This document shows, one piece after another, positions 26,980 to 35,850 of a stretch of 64,000 nucleotides of DNA; the first letter of the stretch is position 1; each line of letters starts with the position of its first letter. This DNA is from Oscillatoria sp. CS-180 (GTDB taxonomy: Bacteria > Cyanobacteriota > Cyanobacteriia > Phormidesmidales > Phormidesmidaceae). Where the stretch lies: the NCBI RefSeq assembly GCF_028330965.1, contig NZ_JAQMUB010000021.1:54444-118443 (forward strand), given 5' to 3'. Below the pieces are notes generated by a model, which saw only the letters and a program-made list of their open reading frames with translations, was not told the DNA's origin and searched no databases. The position numbers and the translations under genes were made by a program.

Positions 26980-27924
26980 TCAATAGCTAATCTGAGAAGA
27001 CTGACGATCTAAAGGTTCAAGGTGAATGGTGGTGCGGACAGGACCATACTTTTCGGATAAAACCGCTTCAACATGGTCTGTAATTTCATGGGCTGCCGTA
27101 ATATCACACGGTTCCACGATGAGATGCATGTCGATGAAAACTTGTCTTCCCAGAAGGCCACGAGAAGCAATGCTATGGCAATTCAAAACTCCTGGCACCG
27201 GCATCACTGTGGAATGAATTGATTCGGGTGCGATCGCCATTTCATCCACTAACCAGGGCAGATTGTCTCGTAGCACGTCCCAACCGCTTTTAAAGACCAG
27301 GATAGCTACGGGGAAGGCCATGACCACATCTAACCATTGCCAACCTAGCCAAACGCCGATGAGTCCACCCAGGACAGCGATTGTAATCCAAACGTCACTC
27401 ATTGTGTGGTGGGCATCAGCTACCAGAATATTGCTACGCAAGCGTAGACCCACTTGTCGCTCATAGAAAGCAACACCAATGTTGACAAGCAACACCCCAA
27501 GCATGATCCATAGCGCAGTCTCTGACATTGAGACAGATTCTCCGCCGGCCCAGAAGCGTTCTATAGCTGTCTGCGAAATTTCAAAGCAGGCGATTCCCAA
27601 GAAAGCCGTAACACCTAATGCTCCAATGGCCTCATATTTTTGATGTCCATAGGGATAATAGCGATCAGGATAGGGAGAAGCGAGTTGGTTTGTTATCAAG
27701 CCTAAAACGTTGTTCGCGCTGTCTGTAACGCTATGTATTGCATCTGCTAGTAAGCTCAAAGACCCTGTCCACAAGCCAACAGCAGTTTTAAGGACGACCA
27801 CCAGCAAATTGAGAACCAGCGTTGCTAGCAAAACTTGACGAACTTGACTACGGCTGTCTTTCAGCCGATTCATCGACTGATGAGTCACAGTCTCAGAAGA
27901 ATGATTAGGCAGGTCTGGTGTCAC
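26980..27924 (-). CDS. cation diffusion facilitator (CDF) metal transporter
   Basis: A 314-residue membrane protein of the Zn/Fe/Mn/Co-H+ antiporter family. Six helices are visible; helices II and V carry the metal-site motifs LLADAIHSVTDS (HxxxD) and ADAHHTMSDVW (HxxxD). A cytoplasmic C-terminal domain (about 220-305) has the CDF dimer fold, with FIDMHLIVEP and IHLEP. The metal cannot be told from sequence. The operon partner pgsA follows after 1 base. The start is the ATG at 27924; the spacer upstream holds two repeat elements. Confidence 0.9.
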   Translation of the reverse strand: MTPDLPNHSSETVTHQSMNRLKDSRSQVRQVLLATLVLNLLVVVLKTAVGLWTGSLSLLADAIHSVTDSANNVLGLITNQLASPYPDRYYPYGHQKYEAIGALGVTAFLGIACFEISQTAIERFWAGGESVSMSETALWIMLGVLLVNIGVAFYERQVGLRLRSNILVADAHHTMSDVWITIAVLGGLIGVWLGWQWLDVVMAFPVAILVFKSGWDVLRDNLPWLVDEMAIAPESIHSTVMPVPGVLNCHSIASRGLLGRQVFIDMHLIVEPCDITAAHEITDHVEAVLSEKYGPVRTTIHLEPLDRQSSQISY

Positions 27925-27991
27925 ACAAATACACTCAGATTGGCTAAGGTATAACGCTCGCCAGTCTTGTTAAAAGGAGCCTATTGCAAAA

Positions 27992-28065
27992 CATTTTGAC
28001 CCTATGCTAGCTACCAGAGCGATGACAAGCACTTCAATCAAAATGGCTACGCTATAGAGAACGGT
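27992..28065. repeat. CATTTTGA repeat, copy 2
   Basis: The arms CATTTTGA (27992-27999) and TCAAAATG (28038-28045) are inverted; the flank continues GCTATAGAGAA. It matches copy 1 at 23708 in both arms and in the ATGCT and GAG.GAT blocks between. Confidence 0.5.
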
Positions 28066-28260
28066 AGACTATTTGAATCTACTAGTGTTCAGGTATCTTC
28101 AATTTATCGCGAAGCTTATACAACGACATTCAAAGACTTGTATTTTTCAATATTTAAGATGGCTAGTCTCTATACCTATGGGGAATAAACCTATCATGCT
28201 GACAAAACTAGGTCTCTGACGCTAGACGTAGATTCTTCTCTCAGCGAATCCATTCGGCTG

Positions 28261-28397
28261 AGATCTTGCACTAGTACATCGGCATCCTGCATTTGCCCCC
28301 GAATCCCTTAATGCTGGGGGACTTCGACCTCAGAACCCCCCAAATTTTGGGGGCAAGGGGGGCCAAGTCAGGCAATGTCGGGACAACTGTAAGATCT
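28261..28397. repeat. MITE-like element, AGATCTTGC family (copy B)
   Basis: A 137-base element beginning AGATCTTGCACTAGTACATC and ending GTAAGATCT; the ends are inverted repeats (extending to CTGAGATCTT/AAGATCTGAG with flanks). The middle has the hairpin-prone CCCCCAAATTTTGGGGG. It is over 85% identical by eye to 32989-33124. It has no coding capacity. Confidence 0.8.
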
Positions 28398-28459
28398 GAG
28401 TTCGAAAGATAAGACTATGTGTAGTGTCCCTTGAAAATCTCCCTCATTGTGCTGAAATT

Positions 28460-29248
28460 GTGCTGAAACTGCTGTTTATTCGTCATGGAGAATCTTTTGA
28501 CAATCGCGAAGGACGGATGAGTAGTCGTGATGACGGCGGACTTACCGCTGAGGGACAGCAGCAGTGTCGATCGCTGGCGACTGAACTCCACCGCTGCCAA
28601 TGGCAGCCTAGTCATATCTACACCAGTCCGCTACAACGTGCCTTGGCGACCGCTCAACTATTAATGACTCCCTGGCATTGGCAGCTGGTGCAGACTCCTG
28701 CCACAGCGGAGATTGCCCATCCTGTGCCCATCCCACTGCCTCTCGTGCATCAAGAGGCGCAACAGACGACTGATCCTCTGCCGATCTTTTCGATTAGCCA
28801 CCAGTTGGAAGAGTTCAACGCAGGAATTTTGGCAGGGCTCACTTGGACAGACGCCCAGCGCCAGTATCCAGAATTGTGTCAAGCGTTAGAAACCTCCCAG
28901 GAATGGATCCCAATTCCAAAGGCTGAAACACCTCTGGAAGGACGATCGCGGGCAAATCAATTTATCACCCATCTACTCAATAGTCACAGCAACCAAGATG
29001 CTGTCTGGATCATCTCTCACCACTGGATCATGGAACATCTTATTGCCTGTTTAATGGGGTGCGATCGCACCTGGAAAATTGACATGCCTAATACAGCACT
29101 GTTTGAATTTTGGGTGGATTGCGATCGCTGTGCAGAAGAACAAACGTTACGAGGGATCAGCGATTTTTGGCAGATAAAGCAATTCAACAATTGTCAACAT
29201 TGGGCAAATGCCTCAACTATTAGAAGTACTGCTGATAGTGCCCAGTAG
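28460..29248 (+). CDS. histidine phosphatase family (phosphoglycerate-mutase-like) protein
   Basis: A 262-residue protein with the RHGES phosphoacceptor motif near its start (LLFIRHGESFDN), GLTAEGQQQCRSLA, YTSPLQRALATAQ, a substrate loop and a second catalytic histidine in WIISHHWIMEHLI. It belongs to the cofactor-dependent mutase/phosphatase clan; specificity is unknown. Start: GTG at 28460 puts the family motif at residue 6; the frame also has a GTG at 28424, and neither has a clear ribosome binding site. It follows the MITE-like element by about 60 bases, so the element may influence its promoter. Confidence 0.8.
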   Translation: MLKLLFIRHGESFDNREGRMSSRDDGGLTAEGQQQCRSLATELHRCQWQPSHIYTSPLQRALATAQLLMTPWHWQLVQTPATAEIAHPVPIPLPLVHQEAQQTTDPLPIFSISHQLEEFNAGILAGLTWTDAQRQYPELCQALETSQEWIPIPKAETPLEGRSRANQFITHLLNSHSNQDAVWIISHHWIMEHLIACLMGCDRTWKIDMPNTALFEFWVDCDRCAEEQTLRGISDFWQIKQFNNCQHWANASTIRSTADSAQ

Positions 29249-29478
29249 TATGCTCTGTCAGTACTTTCAAAATAATTGGCAAACCTTTTTCAGTCTTCAT
29301 CAGCTTGATTGCTATCAAAGCATGGCCCAACACTTAATGCTCATAGAGGCTTTTAACTGTAAAAAGATCAGCTGACTTAACTAATATCTATTGGTTGAGA
29401 GACGTTGTATTAAGTAAATAAAGAACTACTGAGGAAACACATCGAAGATTAAAGTTAAACTGGGGTTTACTTTGTTGA

Positions 29479-30384
29479 ATGTGTTCGTTCACTATGCAAA
29501 CGGCTCAGACCTCTTCCGAAGTTAACGACATTCTTGGGCAGGCTCGCCAGGGAAGTGTTGCTGCAATCATTCAAATCCTGAATGAACGACTTGCTGATTC
29601 GCATATTCGGACACGAGCCATTCTTGTCGATGGTGTACTGCAACTCCTTTGTGAAGCCCCAACGGCGGAGCAGCTAGACAAGGCCGAAGTGATTGAGCGT
29701 GTCAAAACGATTCTTGAAGAACTGTCGCCTCGGCATATTCGCAAGGTCAACATCAACAGTCGGATCGTCAGAGAGCAACAGCTATTGTGGTTTGAAGAAA
29801 TTACTCGCGATCCTGAAAACCAACTGCTCTGGTCGGAGCTCATTAAGCTACAACAGCCCAATCCTGTTGCTCGTTTTTGGCAAGATCTCAGGCAGCCAAA
29901 AGCCCGCAAAGAAATCGTCGTGACGAATTCAAAACAGAGCCGACTCAGTCAACGCTACTTTGTTCGAGGTTTAGTCGGTGGGGCGAGTCTCTGTCTTTTG
30001 CTGCTGTTGGTGGGATGGGTGCTTAAACATCGACTGGGAATTGTTTCTACAGCAGGGACTCCCTCCGAAGAAAATGTCGTTTCAGAGGGGATGGAGACTG
30101 ACGCTCCTACACCCCGAGATACCTTTGCTCAAGCCGTTCGGTTGGCCCAGCAGGCTGCCGCAGACGGTCAGCAGGCGACTACTCCTGCCGAGTGGTTAGA
30201 CTTGGCAGCTCGTTGGCAACGGGCTTCTGAACTAATGGCACAGGTTCCTACCGATAGTGAGAACTATGCGATCGCTCAAGATCGCGTCTTGGCTTACCAG
30301 CAAAACAGTGATCAGGCGTTGTTGCAAGCTGAACAGCTGCAGCAGATTGAAGAAACTGCCCCAGCAACCGATAGTGTGGAATAG
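29479..30384 (+). CDS. cyanobacterial membrane-anchored protein of unknown function
   Basis: A 301-residue protein with a soluble N-terminal domain (about 10-125) containing IIQILNERLADSHIRTRAILVDGVLQLLCEAP and HIRKVNINSRIVREQQLLWF, a block I recall from several cyanobacterial proteins but cannot name. It is followed by one membrane helix (about 160-180) and a C-terminal region with Q/A-rich helices (WLDLAARWQRASELMAQVP) that could be a repeat or coiled coil. The first ATG is used; ATG at 29494 (MQTAQ) is equally likely. Function unknown. Confidence 0.7.
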   Translation: MCSFTMQTAQTSSEVNDILGQARQGSVAAIIQILNERLADSHIRTRAILVDGVLQLLCEAPTAEQLDKAEVIERVKTILEELSPRHIRKVNINSRIVREQQLLWFEEITRDPENQLLWSELIKLQQPNPVARFWQDLRQPKARKEIVVTNSKQSRLSQRYFVRGLVGGASLCLLLLLVGWVLKHRLGIVSTAGTPSEENVVSEGMETDAPTPRDTFAQAVRLAQQAAADGQQATTPAEWLDLAARWQRASELMAQVPTDSENYAIAQDRVLAYQQNSDQALLQAEQLQQIEETAPATDSVE

Positions 30385-30405
30385 AAAGGACTGAATTCAT
30401 CCTTT
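30385..30405. terminator. possible bidirectional terminator
   Basis: AAAGGA at 30385-30390 and TCCTTT at 30400-30405 flank the palindrome TGAATTCA, giving a near-perfect 21-base dyad right after the stop at 30384 and between convergent genes. The T-run is short, so the call is tentative. Confidence 0.3.
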
Positions 30406-30423
30406 TGCCTCCTCGATAAGCTG

Positions 30424-30762
30424 CTATGGTGTCTCGTGGCCGGTGCCCTGCTCAACACTGTCAGCTATCCAGTCTAAATAAGCTTTCGATCCAGCCTGAA
30501 TCGGAAGCGCCAGAATTTCAGGCACGTCATAGGGATGTAGCGTTTGCAGAGCTTGTTCAATTGCGCCAAACTGCCCCAAATTCGTCTTAATCACCAGCTG
30601 CCATTCTGCCGATTGCTGAACTTCTCCCTCCCACCGATACACCGAATGAATCGGGAAAAGGTTGACGCAGGCAGCTAGCTGCTCAGTGACTAAAGCAGTT
30701 GCAATTTCTTGGGCTACCTCTTGCGTATCGACAGTCACTAAAACCACACCGTATTGTGTCAA
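30424..30762 (-). CDS. cutA: CutA1 divalent cation tolerance protein
   Basis: A protein of about 112 residues with the CutA1 signature: GVVLVTVDTQEVAQEIATALV, LAACVNLFPIHSVYRWEGEV and VIKTNLGQF, then LHPYDVPEILALPI. CutA1 is a small trimeric protein linked to copper tolerance. The frame is open to 30786, where a TTG could start, but a TTG at 30762 has GGAG 7 bases upstream and places the first strand correctly. No ATG exists near the N-terminus. It is monocistronic. Confidence 0.88.
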   Translation of the reverse strand: MTQYGVVLVTVDTQEVAQEIATALVTEQLAACVNLFPIHSVYRWEGEVQQSAEWQLVIKTNLGQFGAIEQALQTLHPYDVPEILALPIQAGSKAYLDWIADSVEQGTGHETP

Positions 30763-30999
30763 AGTAGCGCTCCGTATATCGCACAAAGCAGAATAAGCCC
30801 TTGATACAGGAGAACTTTGGTGTCCTCAACTGTCTTAAGTTATAACTTTAGGCCCTCTAGGCCAACGCACTCAGCGGCATCCAGGTACTCAGTGCAATAA
30901 GTCAGATGTCTCGCTGTCTGGCCCTAACAAAACTGGCAATGGCCATAGAGAGTTGCCGTAATTATCGTGCTATCAAGTTATCCCGCCTTGAGTCGTTTC

Positions 31000-31932
31000 T
31001 CAAAGGGACGTTGGATCAACAAACTGGCACGCTTCTAAGGTTTCTAGTGTAGAGCGGTTGCTCCAGCGAGTGACGCCAGTCGCACGTTCATACAATTCTG
31101 GCTGGGCGCTTCTGGGTAAAATAGCGTCGGTAAATTCAGTTCCTTCAATAGAGACGACGTCTAGAAACGCTCCTGCCAAATTTGCTCGTGATAAATCTGC
31201 CCGAGTGAGGTCAACTTGCTGCATCTTGGCATGCCATAGGATTGCTCCAGTCATGTTGGCACCCGTGAGATTGGTTCGTTTTAAGCTGGCTTCTCTTAAC
31301 GTCGCAAAACTCAAGTTACTTGAGGTTAAGTTGACGTTATCTAAGCGGGCACCATTAAGTTTAGCCTCTTTGAGATTTGTGCCACTGAGGTCCATCCCTT
31401 GCAGATTGACCCCATTGAGATACGCTCCTTCTAGGTCTACATCATCTAGAAGTGTTCGCCCTAAAGCGGCCCCACTTAGACGAGCACCGCTCAAATTAGC
31501 CCAAGATGCATTGGCATGTCTGAGATCCGCCCCTCGCAAATTCGCACCACAAAGATTGGTTCCGCATAAATTAGCCCCTCTCAACGTGGCTCCGCGCAAA
31601 TTGGCGTAACTCAAATTTGCACCACTCAGTTGAGCTTCTGAGAGGTCAGATTTAACCATGAACGCACCGCGTAAATTTGCTTTGCTGAGCTGTGCGCGTT
31701 GCAAATTCGCTTCGCTGAGCTTGGCAAAACTACCGTCAATCCGATGAAGATTAGCATCGATTAGATTTGCTTTGGTTAAGAACGCTCGACCCAAGTTGGC
31801 ACCCAATAGGTTCGCATGGTGCAGACTGACGTCAACTAAAATCCGCTGACTCAGGTTGACTCCGCAGAGATGAATACCTGCGAAGTCACGATAGCCAGAT
31901 TCATAAAGTTCGAGAAGATAGTTGGCATTCAT
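31000..31932 (-). CDS. pentapeptide-repeat protein
   Basis: A right-handed beta-helix protein of about 310 residues: roughly 45 tandem five-residue units of the A(D/N)LxG type (NLSGANLS-like) fill residues 20-290. Cyanobacteria carry many such proteins; most have unknown function and a few inhibit DNA gyrase. It ends with a non-repetitive tail of about 40 residues. The frame is open to 32037, but the usual family start (a short helix YLLELYESGYRDF then the first repeat) follows the ATG at 31932. ATG 32004 is an alternative. Confidence 0.85.
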   Translation of the reverse strand: MNANYLLELYESGYRDFAGIHLCGVNLSQRILVDVSLHHANLLGANLGRAFLTKANLIDANLHRIDGSFAKLSEANLQRAQLSKANLRGAFMVKSDLSEAQLSGANLSYANLRGATLRGANLCGTNLCGANLRGADLRHANASWANLSGARLSGAALGRTLLDDVDLEGAYLNGVNLQGMDLSGTNLKEAKLNGARLDNVNLTSSNLSFATLREASLKRTNLTGANMTGAILWHAKMQQVDLTRADLSRANLAGAFLDVVSIEGTEFTDAILPRSAQPELYERATGVTRWSNRSTLETLEACQFVDPTSL

Positions 31933-32341
31933 CGCGAAGTGCCCTAGTGCCAAACGTTGAGTGCGGTGATGAAAATCAGTTACTAACACATCCAGTGCTC
32001 TCATGGGATGGCAGTGATTTTGATGGAGTAAGATCAAAAAACTAAACGCTACTTAATGGAGTTGAAAGAGCTGCTTTGAAGGTGTGTTTTCGAAATCCCT
32101 AGCTGCCTTTTGGAAAATTTTGTTTAATGCTCTAAAAGGATTGAGCTGCAAGGCTTGGGATGGTTTGTTATGGTCAGCATCTGCGATCAAGCAAGAATAG
32201 CTGGCAAGAGCGATCGCACACGCTTCGGAGCGAGTACTTGCTCTCTGTTATCAAATTAGGATGCGCTGACTGAAATAGGAAGATTTTGTTAAGTTGATTG
32301 ATAATTTAGATTGAAACTTAGTACTCGTCGGATTCTTCAAA
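31933..32341. other. intergenic spacer before the 32.3 kb membrane gene
   Basis: Possible N-terminal coding of the pentapeptide protein up to 32037, then about 300 bases. No repeat or clear promoter was recognised. Confidence 0.4.
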
Positions 32342-32983
32342 ATGCTGCGTCGCGCTTTCTTTGCCATAGTCTGGCTTGCCTTTACTGGCTATGCTTTTGT
32401 GCTGGCACCCCCTGACCAACCCAACACAGCCACGTTAATTCAGAAGCTTGCTACTGGTGACTGGGCTGACATCAACCCAGCGATCGTGGCTTTGTTCAAC
32501 TTAATGGGCGTTTGGCCCATAGCGTATGCTTGTTTGGCGCTCATTGATGGAGATGGTCAGAAGACACCTGCCTGGCCCTTCGTTTTAGGCTCGTTCGGCT
32601 TTGGTGCCTTTCTATTGCTGCCTTACCTCATTTTAAGGCAGCCGAATTCAACCTTTTCTCCTCCCAAAAGTAGACTTCTAGCATTGGTCGATTCGCGTTG
32701 GCTAGGTCTCAGTTTGCTAATTGGGGCCTCCGGGCTTTTGGGTTACGGATTTTATGCGGGGGACTGGTCTGACTTTGTAGCGCAGTGGCAAAATAGCCGT
32801 TTTATCCACGTTATGAGTCTAGATTTCTGCCTACTGTGGCTGTTGGTTCCAAGTCTTTTAGGCGATGATATGGCGCGACGAGGCTTAAAGAACACTCAAT
32901 TATTTAGCTTGGTCAGTGCTGTACCGCTCATCGGGTTGACGGCGTACTTAGCCTTTCGTCCTCCACTTCCTGAGAATGCCTAG
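32342..32983 (+). CDS. multi-pass membrane protein of unknown function
   Basis: A 213-residue protein with about five to six hydrophobic helices, including WPIAYACLALID and a C-terminal PLIGLTAYLAFRPPLP. A shared block around FNLMGVWPIAYA and GSFGFGAFLLLPYLILR looks like a conserved cyanobacterial/plastid membrane family, but I do not know the name. The stop TAG at 32981 lies 5 bases before the MITE-like repeat, which may act as its 3' end. The start is the first ATG; there is no clear ribosome binding site. Confidence 0.7.
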   Translation: MLRRAFFAIVWLAFTGYAFVLAPPDQPNTATLIQKLATGDWADINPAIVALFNLMGVWPIAYACLALIDGDGQKTPAWPFVLGSFGFGAFLLLPYLILRQPNSTFSPPKSRLLALVDSRWLGLSLLIGASGLLGYGFYAGDWSDFVAQWQNSRFIHVMSLDFCLLWLLVPSLLGDDMARRGLKNTQLFSLVSAVPLIGLTAYLAFRPPLPENA

Positions 32984-33515
32984 ACCTGAGATCTTGCACT
33001 AGTACATCGGCATCCTGCATTTGCCTCCAAATCCCCCAATTCTGGGGGACTTCGACCTCAGAACCCTCCAAATTTGGGGGGCAGGGGGGCCAAGTCAGGC
33101 AATGTCGGGACAACCGCAAGATCTGAGTAGAACCAATCATGACTGTCACAACAGAACAGTTTCGTCTCGTAAACTATCCTGAATCAAATGGCTCTCCCTG
33201 AAGTTTACTGTTGCTTCTAGAGGAATGATCAAGACATGCGGGATTGCTGACTCAATCTACGGGATTAGTGTCTTAGAGATGTAGATCGGATTGACATTAA
33301 GGATCCAACAAAGCTCTTACTAATTTTGGGATTACTTTAGTTGATACCAACCTATACCCGCTGTGATTTTAGCTAGGTCATCATAGACGACCGCACGAAG
33401 GAACTTCCCTCATCTGGAATTGCCATCTGCAAATGCGAGTCATACATAAGCAGGAATGGGACTCATATCAGTGAGTCTCTATGCCATAAGCCGGCTTTGT
33501 TAAAGCGGCCTATGG
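32984..33515. other. intergenic region with a MITE-like element
   Basis: A 532-base spacer. It contains the element 32989-33124 directly after the previous stop; the remaining 390 bases upstream of the glycosyltransferase hold no recognised gene. Confidence 0.5.
32989..33124. repeat. MITE-like element, AGATCTTGC family (copy C)
   Basis: A 136-base element with exact terminal inverted repeats AGATCTTGC and GCAAGATCT. The middle is nearly the same as the copy at 28261 (CTAGTACATCGGCATCCTGC; GGGGGACTTCGACCTCAGAA; GGGGCCAAGTCAGGCAATG), so insertion is recent or under constraint. No protein is encoded. Confidence 0.8.
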
Positions 33516-35837
33516 ATGTCAGCAATTCTTTACGAGATTACGAGATCTATGCCCCCATCTCCTTCTGTTAAGACCGTAGCTGGGAAAACCCCACTCTCAT
33601 CTGCTTACCTAGTTCGACGAGTTCATTGGGCCACGTTTATATTGATTGCGATCGTTTGTCTGGCGGCAGCCATTGTTGCTGCCTGGTTCGCAGGGCAGTC
33701 ACAGATAGCCACTATTTTCGAACAGCTTGCCAGGATTCAGGCTAATCCTCCTTTTTGGGCAGAGGTACCAATGTTGACGGGACAGTACCTTTTAGCACCC
33801 ACCGTCATCCTTTTTTTAATTGCTTGGGGAATCACTCGTGCTTCGCCTCAACCACGTACCCGATCTCGGATTGCCGTCATTGCCATTTTGTTAGCGTCTC
33901 TGATCCGCTATCTTTCCTGGCGAATTTTTTCGACCCTGAATTTATCTGATCCACTAAACGGGTCGTTTAGCCTGTTGTTGCTCAGCATGGAAATTTTAGG
34001 GATTACAGGTAGTGTCATTCAGTTGCTCCTTTTACTGCGTGTGCGCGATCGCCACGCCCAAGCCGATCAGCTTCAGACGGACGTTATTTCAGGTCGATAT
34101 CTACCTCAGGTCGATGTTTTTATTCCGACCTACGATGAACCTGCGTTTATCCTGCGGCGCACTATCATCGGCTGCCAGGCAATGGACTATCCCAACAAAA
34201 CGATTTATTTACTAGACGATACCCGTCGTCCTGTCATCAAAGCTCTTGCAGAAGATTTGGGGTGCAAATACCTCACCCGCCCTGACAATACTCACGCTAA
34301 GGCCGGGAACTTAAATCACGCGATCGCTCACACCTCAGGAGACCTCATTGCCTCTTTTGATGCCGACTTTGTGCCGACCCGAAATTTTCTTTGGCGCACG
34401 GTAGGTTTTTTTCAAGATCCCAATGTGGCGTTAGTGCAGACACCTCAAAGCTTTTATAATCCCGATCCCATTGCACGCAATCTAGGACTTGAAGGCATTC
34501 TGACACCGGATGAAGAGGTTTTCTATCGCCAAATTCAACCGATGCGCGATGGGGTTGGCGGTGTTGTTTGCTCAGGTACGTCCTTTGTTGTGCGGCGGAC
34601 TGCCCTGGAAAAAACGGGGGGCTTTGTCACCGAATCCCTAAGTGAGGATTACTTTACGGCTATCCGTCTGGCAGCACAGGGCAATAAAGTTATTTACCTC
34701 AATGAAAAACTGAGTGCTGGTTTAGCCGCTGAAACCATCTCGGCCCATGCCACCCAGCGGATTCGATGGGCACAGGGTACTTTACAAGCTTTCTTCATTG
34801 AGACCAATCCCCTGACGATTCGGGGGCTGACGCTGATTCAGCGATTGGCTCACTTGGAAGGACTGCTGCATTGGTTTGGCAGTATTCCTCGCATCGTATT
34901 TTTATTGATGCCTCTCGCCTACACGTTTTTTCAAGTGATTCCCATACAGGCTTCTCCGGCAGAAGCGCTCTATTTCTTTTTGCCGTACTACGCTGTGCAA
35001 CTGACAGTGTTTGGCTGGCTGAACCATCGATCGCGCTCAGCGCTATTATCAGACGTTTACAGTCTGGTGCTGGTTTTTCCATTGGCCGCGACGGTGATTC
35101 AAGCTCTACTCAAGCCTTTTTCCAAGGGATTTAAAGTGACACCGAAGGGCGTTAATAGCGATCGCTTTGTCTTCAACTGGAAACTGGCATGGCCGCTCAT
35201 TATTGTCTTTGTATTGACGGCCATCAGTCTATGGCGCAATCTTGGCTGGTGTCTATCTATGGGTTGGGGGGGAGCACATCTTAAAGGAATGGCGCTCGGC
35301 TGGATATGGAGTACTTACAACCTCATCATGGTTGGTATCGCGCTGCTAATTTTGTGTGATGTCCCTAACCCTGAAGGGGGGGTTTGGCTCAGTTTACGTC
35401 GGGTTGTGCGGTTGATTGTGCGCCAGCCCGGCACGGGTGAAAGCATGACGGTGACGTCCTGGTGGGGGGTTACTGAATCTATCTCAGAAACAGGGGCGAT
35501 CGTTTCGTTAACCCAGCGAGGATTGCCCTCATTGGCTCAGGGAGAAGTGTTTCCGGTAACGCTTGTGATTGCAGAAGTCTCTCTGTCAATACCCGGACGG
35601 CTGATAGAAAGCCATAACCAAAGCGAGTTTCCGGTGGCTATCGTAGAGTTCGATCCCCTGCCGACAGAGCAACAGCGTCAACTCATCGAAATGCTCTTCT
35701 GTCGCCCTGGACAGTGGAAACGATGGAATTCTCCAGGAGAATTGCGTTCAATCTGGCTCGTTTTTAAGGTTCTCTTTCGACCCCGCTTCCTGACGGGTAA
35801 CGTTCATGTAAAACCCCTGCCAACGTCTCAAGGGTAG
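33516..35837 (+). CDS. cellulose-synthase-like glycosyltransferase (GT2) with PilZ-like C-terminus
   Basis: A 773-residue inner-membrane protein with N-terminal helices (about 35-165), the catalytic domain (about 190-430) and a second set of helices (about 445-620). Catalytic motifs are visible: IPTYDEP, LLDDTRR, FDADFVPT (DxD), SEDYFTA and QRIRWAQG (QxxRW), so it should be an active processive UDP-sugar beta-glycosyltransferase. The C-terminus (about 640-740) resembles a PilZ c-di-GMP domain, but the RxxxR...D/NxSxxG pattern is only partial. No BcsB, BcsZ or BcsC gene is nearby, so polymer and export route are unknown. The ATG at 33549 is an alternative start. Confidence 0.88.
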   Translation: MSAILYEITRSMPPSPSVKTVAGKTPLSSAYLVRRVHWATFILIAIVCLAAAIVAAWFAGQSQIATIFEQLARIQANPPFWAEVPMLTGQYLLAPTVILFLIAWGITRASPQPRTRSRIAVIAILLASLIRYLSWRIFSTLNLSDPLNGSFSLLLLSMEILGITGSVIQLLLLLRVRDRHAQADQLQTDVISGRYLPQVDVFIPTYDEPAFILRRTIIGCQAMDYPNKTIYLLDDTRRPVIKALAEDLGCKYLTRPDNTHAKAGNLNHAIAHTSGDLIASFDADFVPTRNFLWRTVGFFQDPNVALVQTPQSFYNPDPIARNLGLEGILTPDEEVFYRQIQPMRDGVGGVVCSGTSFVVRRTALEKTGGFVTESLSEDYFTAIRLAAQGNKVIYLNEKLSAGLAAETISAHATQRIRWAQGTLQAFFIETNPLTIRGLTLIQRLAHLEGLLHWFGSIPRIVFLLMPLAYTFFQVIPIQASPAEALYFFLPYYAVQLTVFGWLNHRSRSALLSDVYSLVLVFPLAATVIQALLKPFSKGFKVTPKGVNSDRFVFNWKLAWPLIIVFVLTAISLWRNLGWCLSMGWGGAHLKGMALGWIWSTYNLIMVGIALLILCDVPNPEGGVWLSLRRVVRLIVRQPGTGESMTVTSWWGVTESISETGAIVSLTQRGLPSLAQGEVFPVTLVIAEVSLSIPGRLIESHNQSEFPVAIVEFDPLPTEQQRQLIEMLFCRPGQWKRWNSPGELRSIWLVFKVLFRPRFLTGNVHVKPLPTSQG

Positions 35838-35850
35838 GTGTTCTCTGCCT

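Larger units (their letters stand above)
27925..28459. other. divergent spacer holding two repeat elements
   Basis: A region of about 530 bases between the CDF gene and the phosphatase gene. It contains the CATTTTGA repeat copy 2 (27992-28065) and the MITE-like element (28261-28397). No gene was recognised. Confidence 0.5.

Noticed and set aside
31058..31609. 183-codon plus-strand frame, rich in A, L, R and P
   Set aside because: It lies entirely inside the pentapeptide-repeat gene and follows its 15-base periodicity, so it is an antisense artefact.
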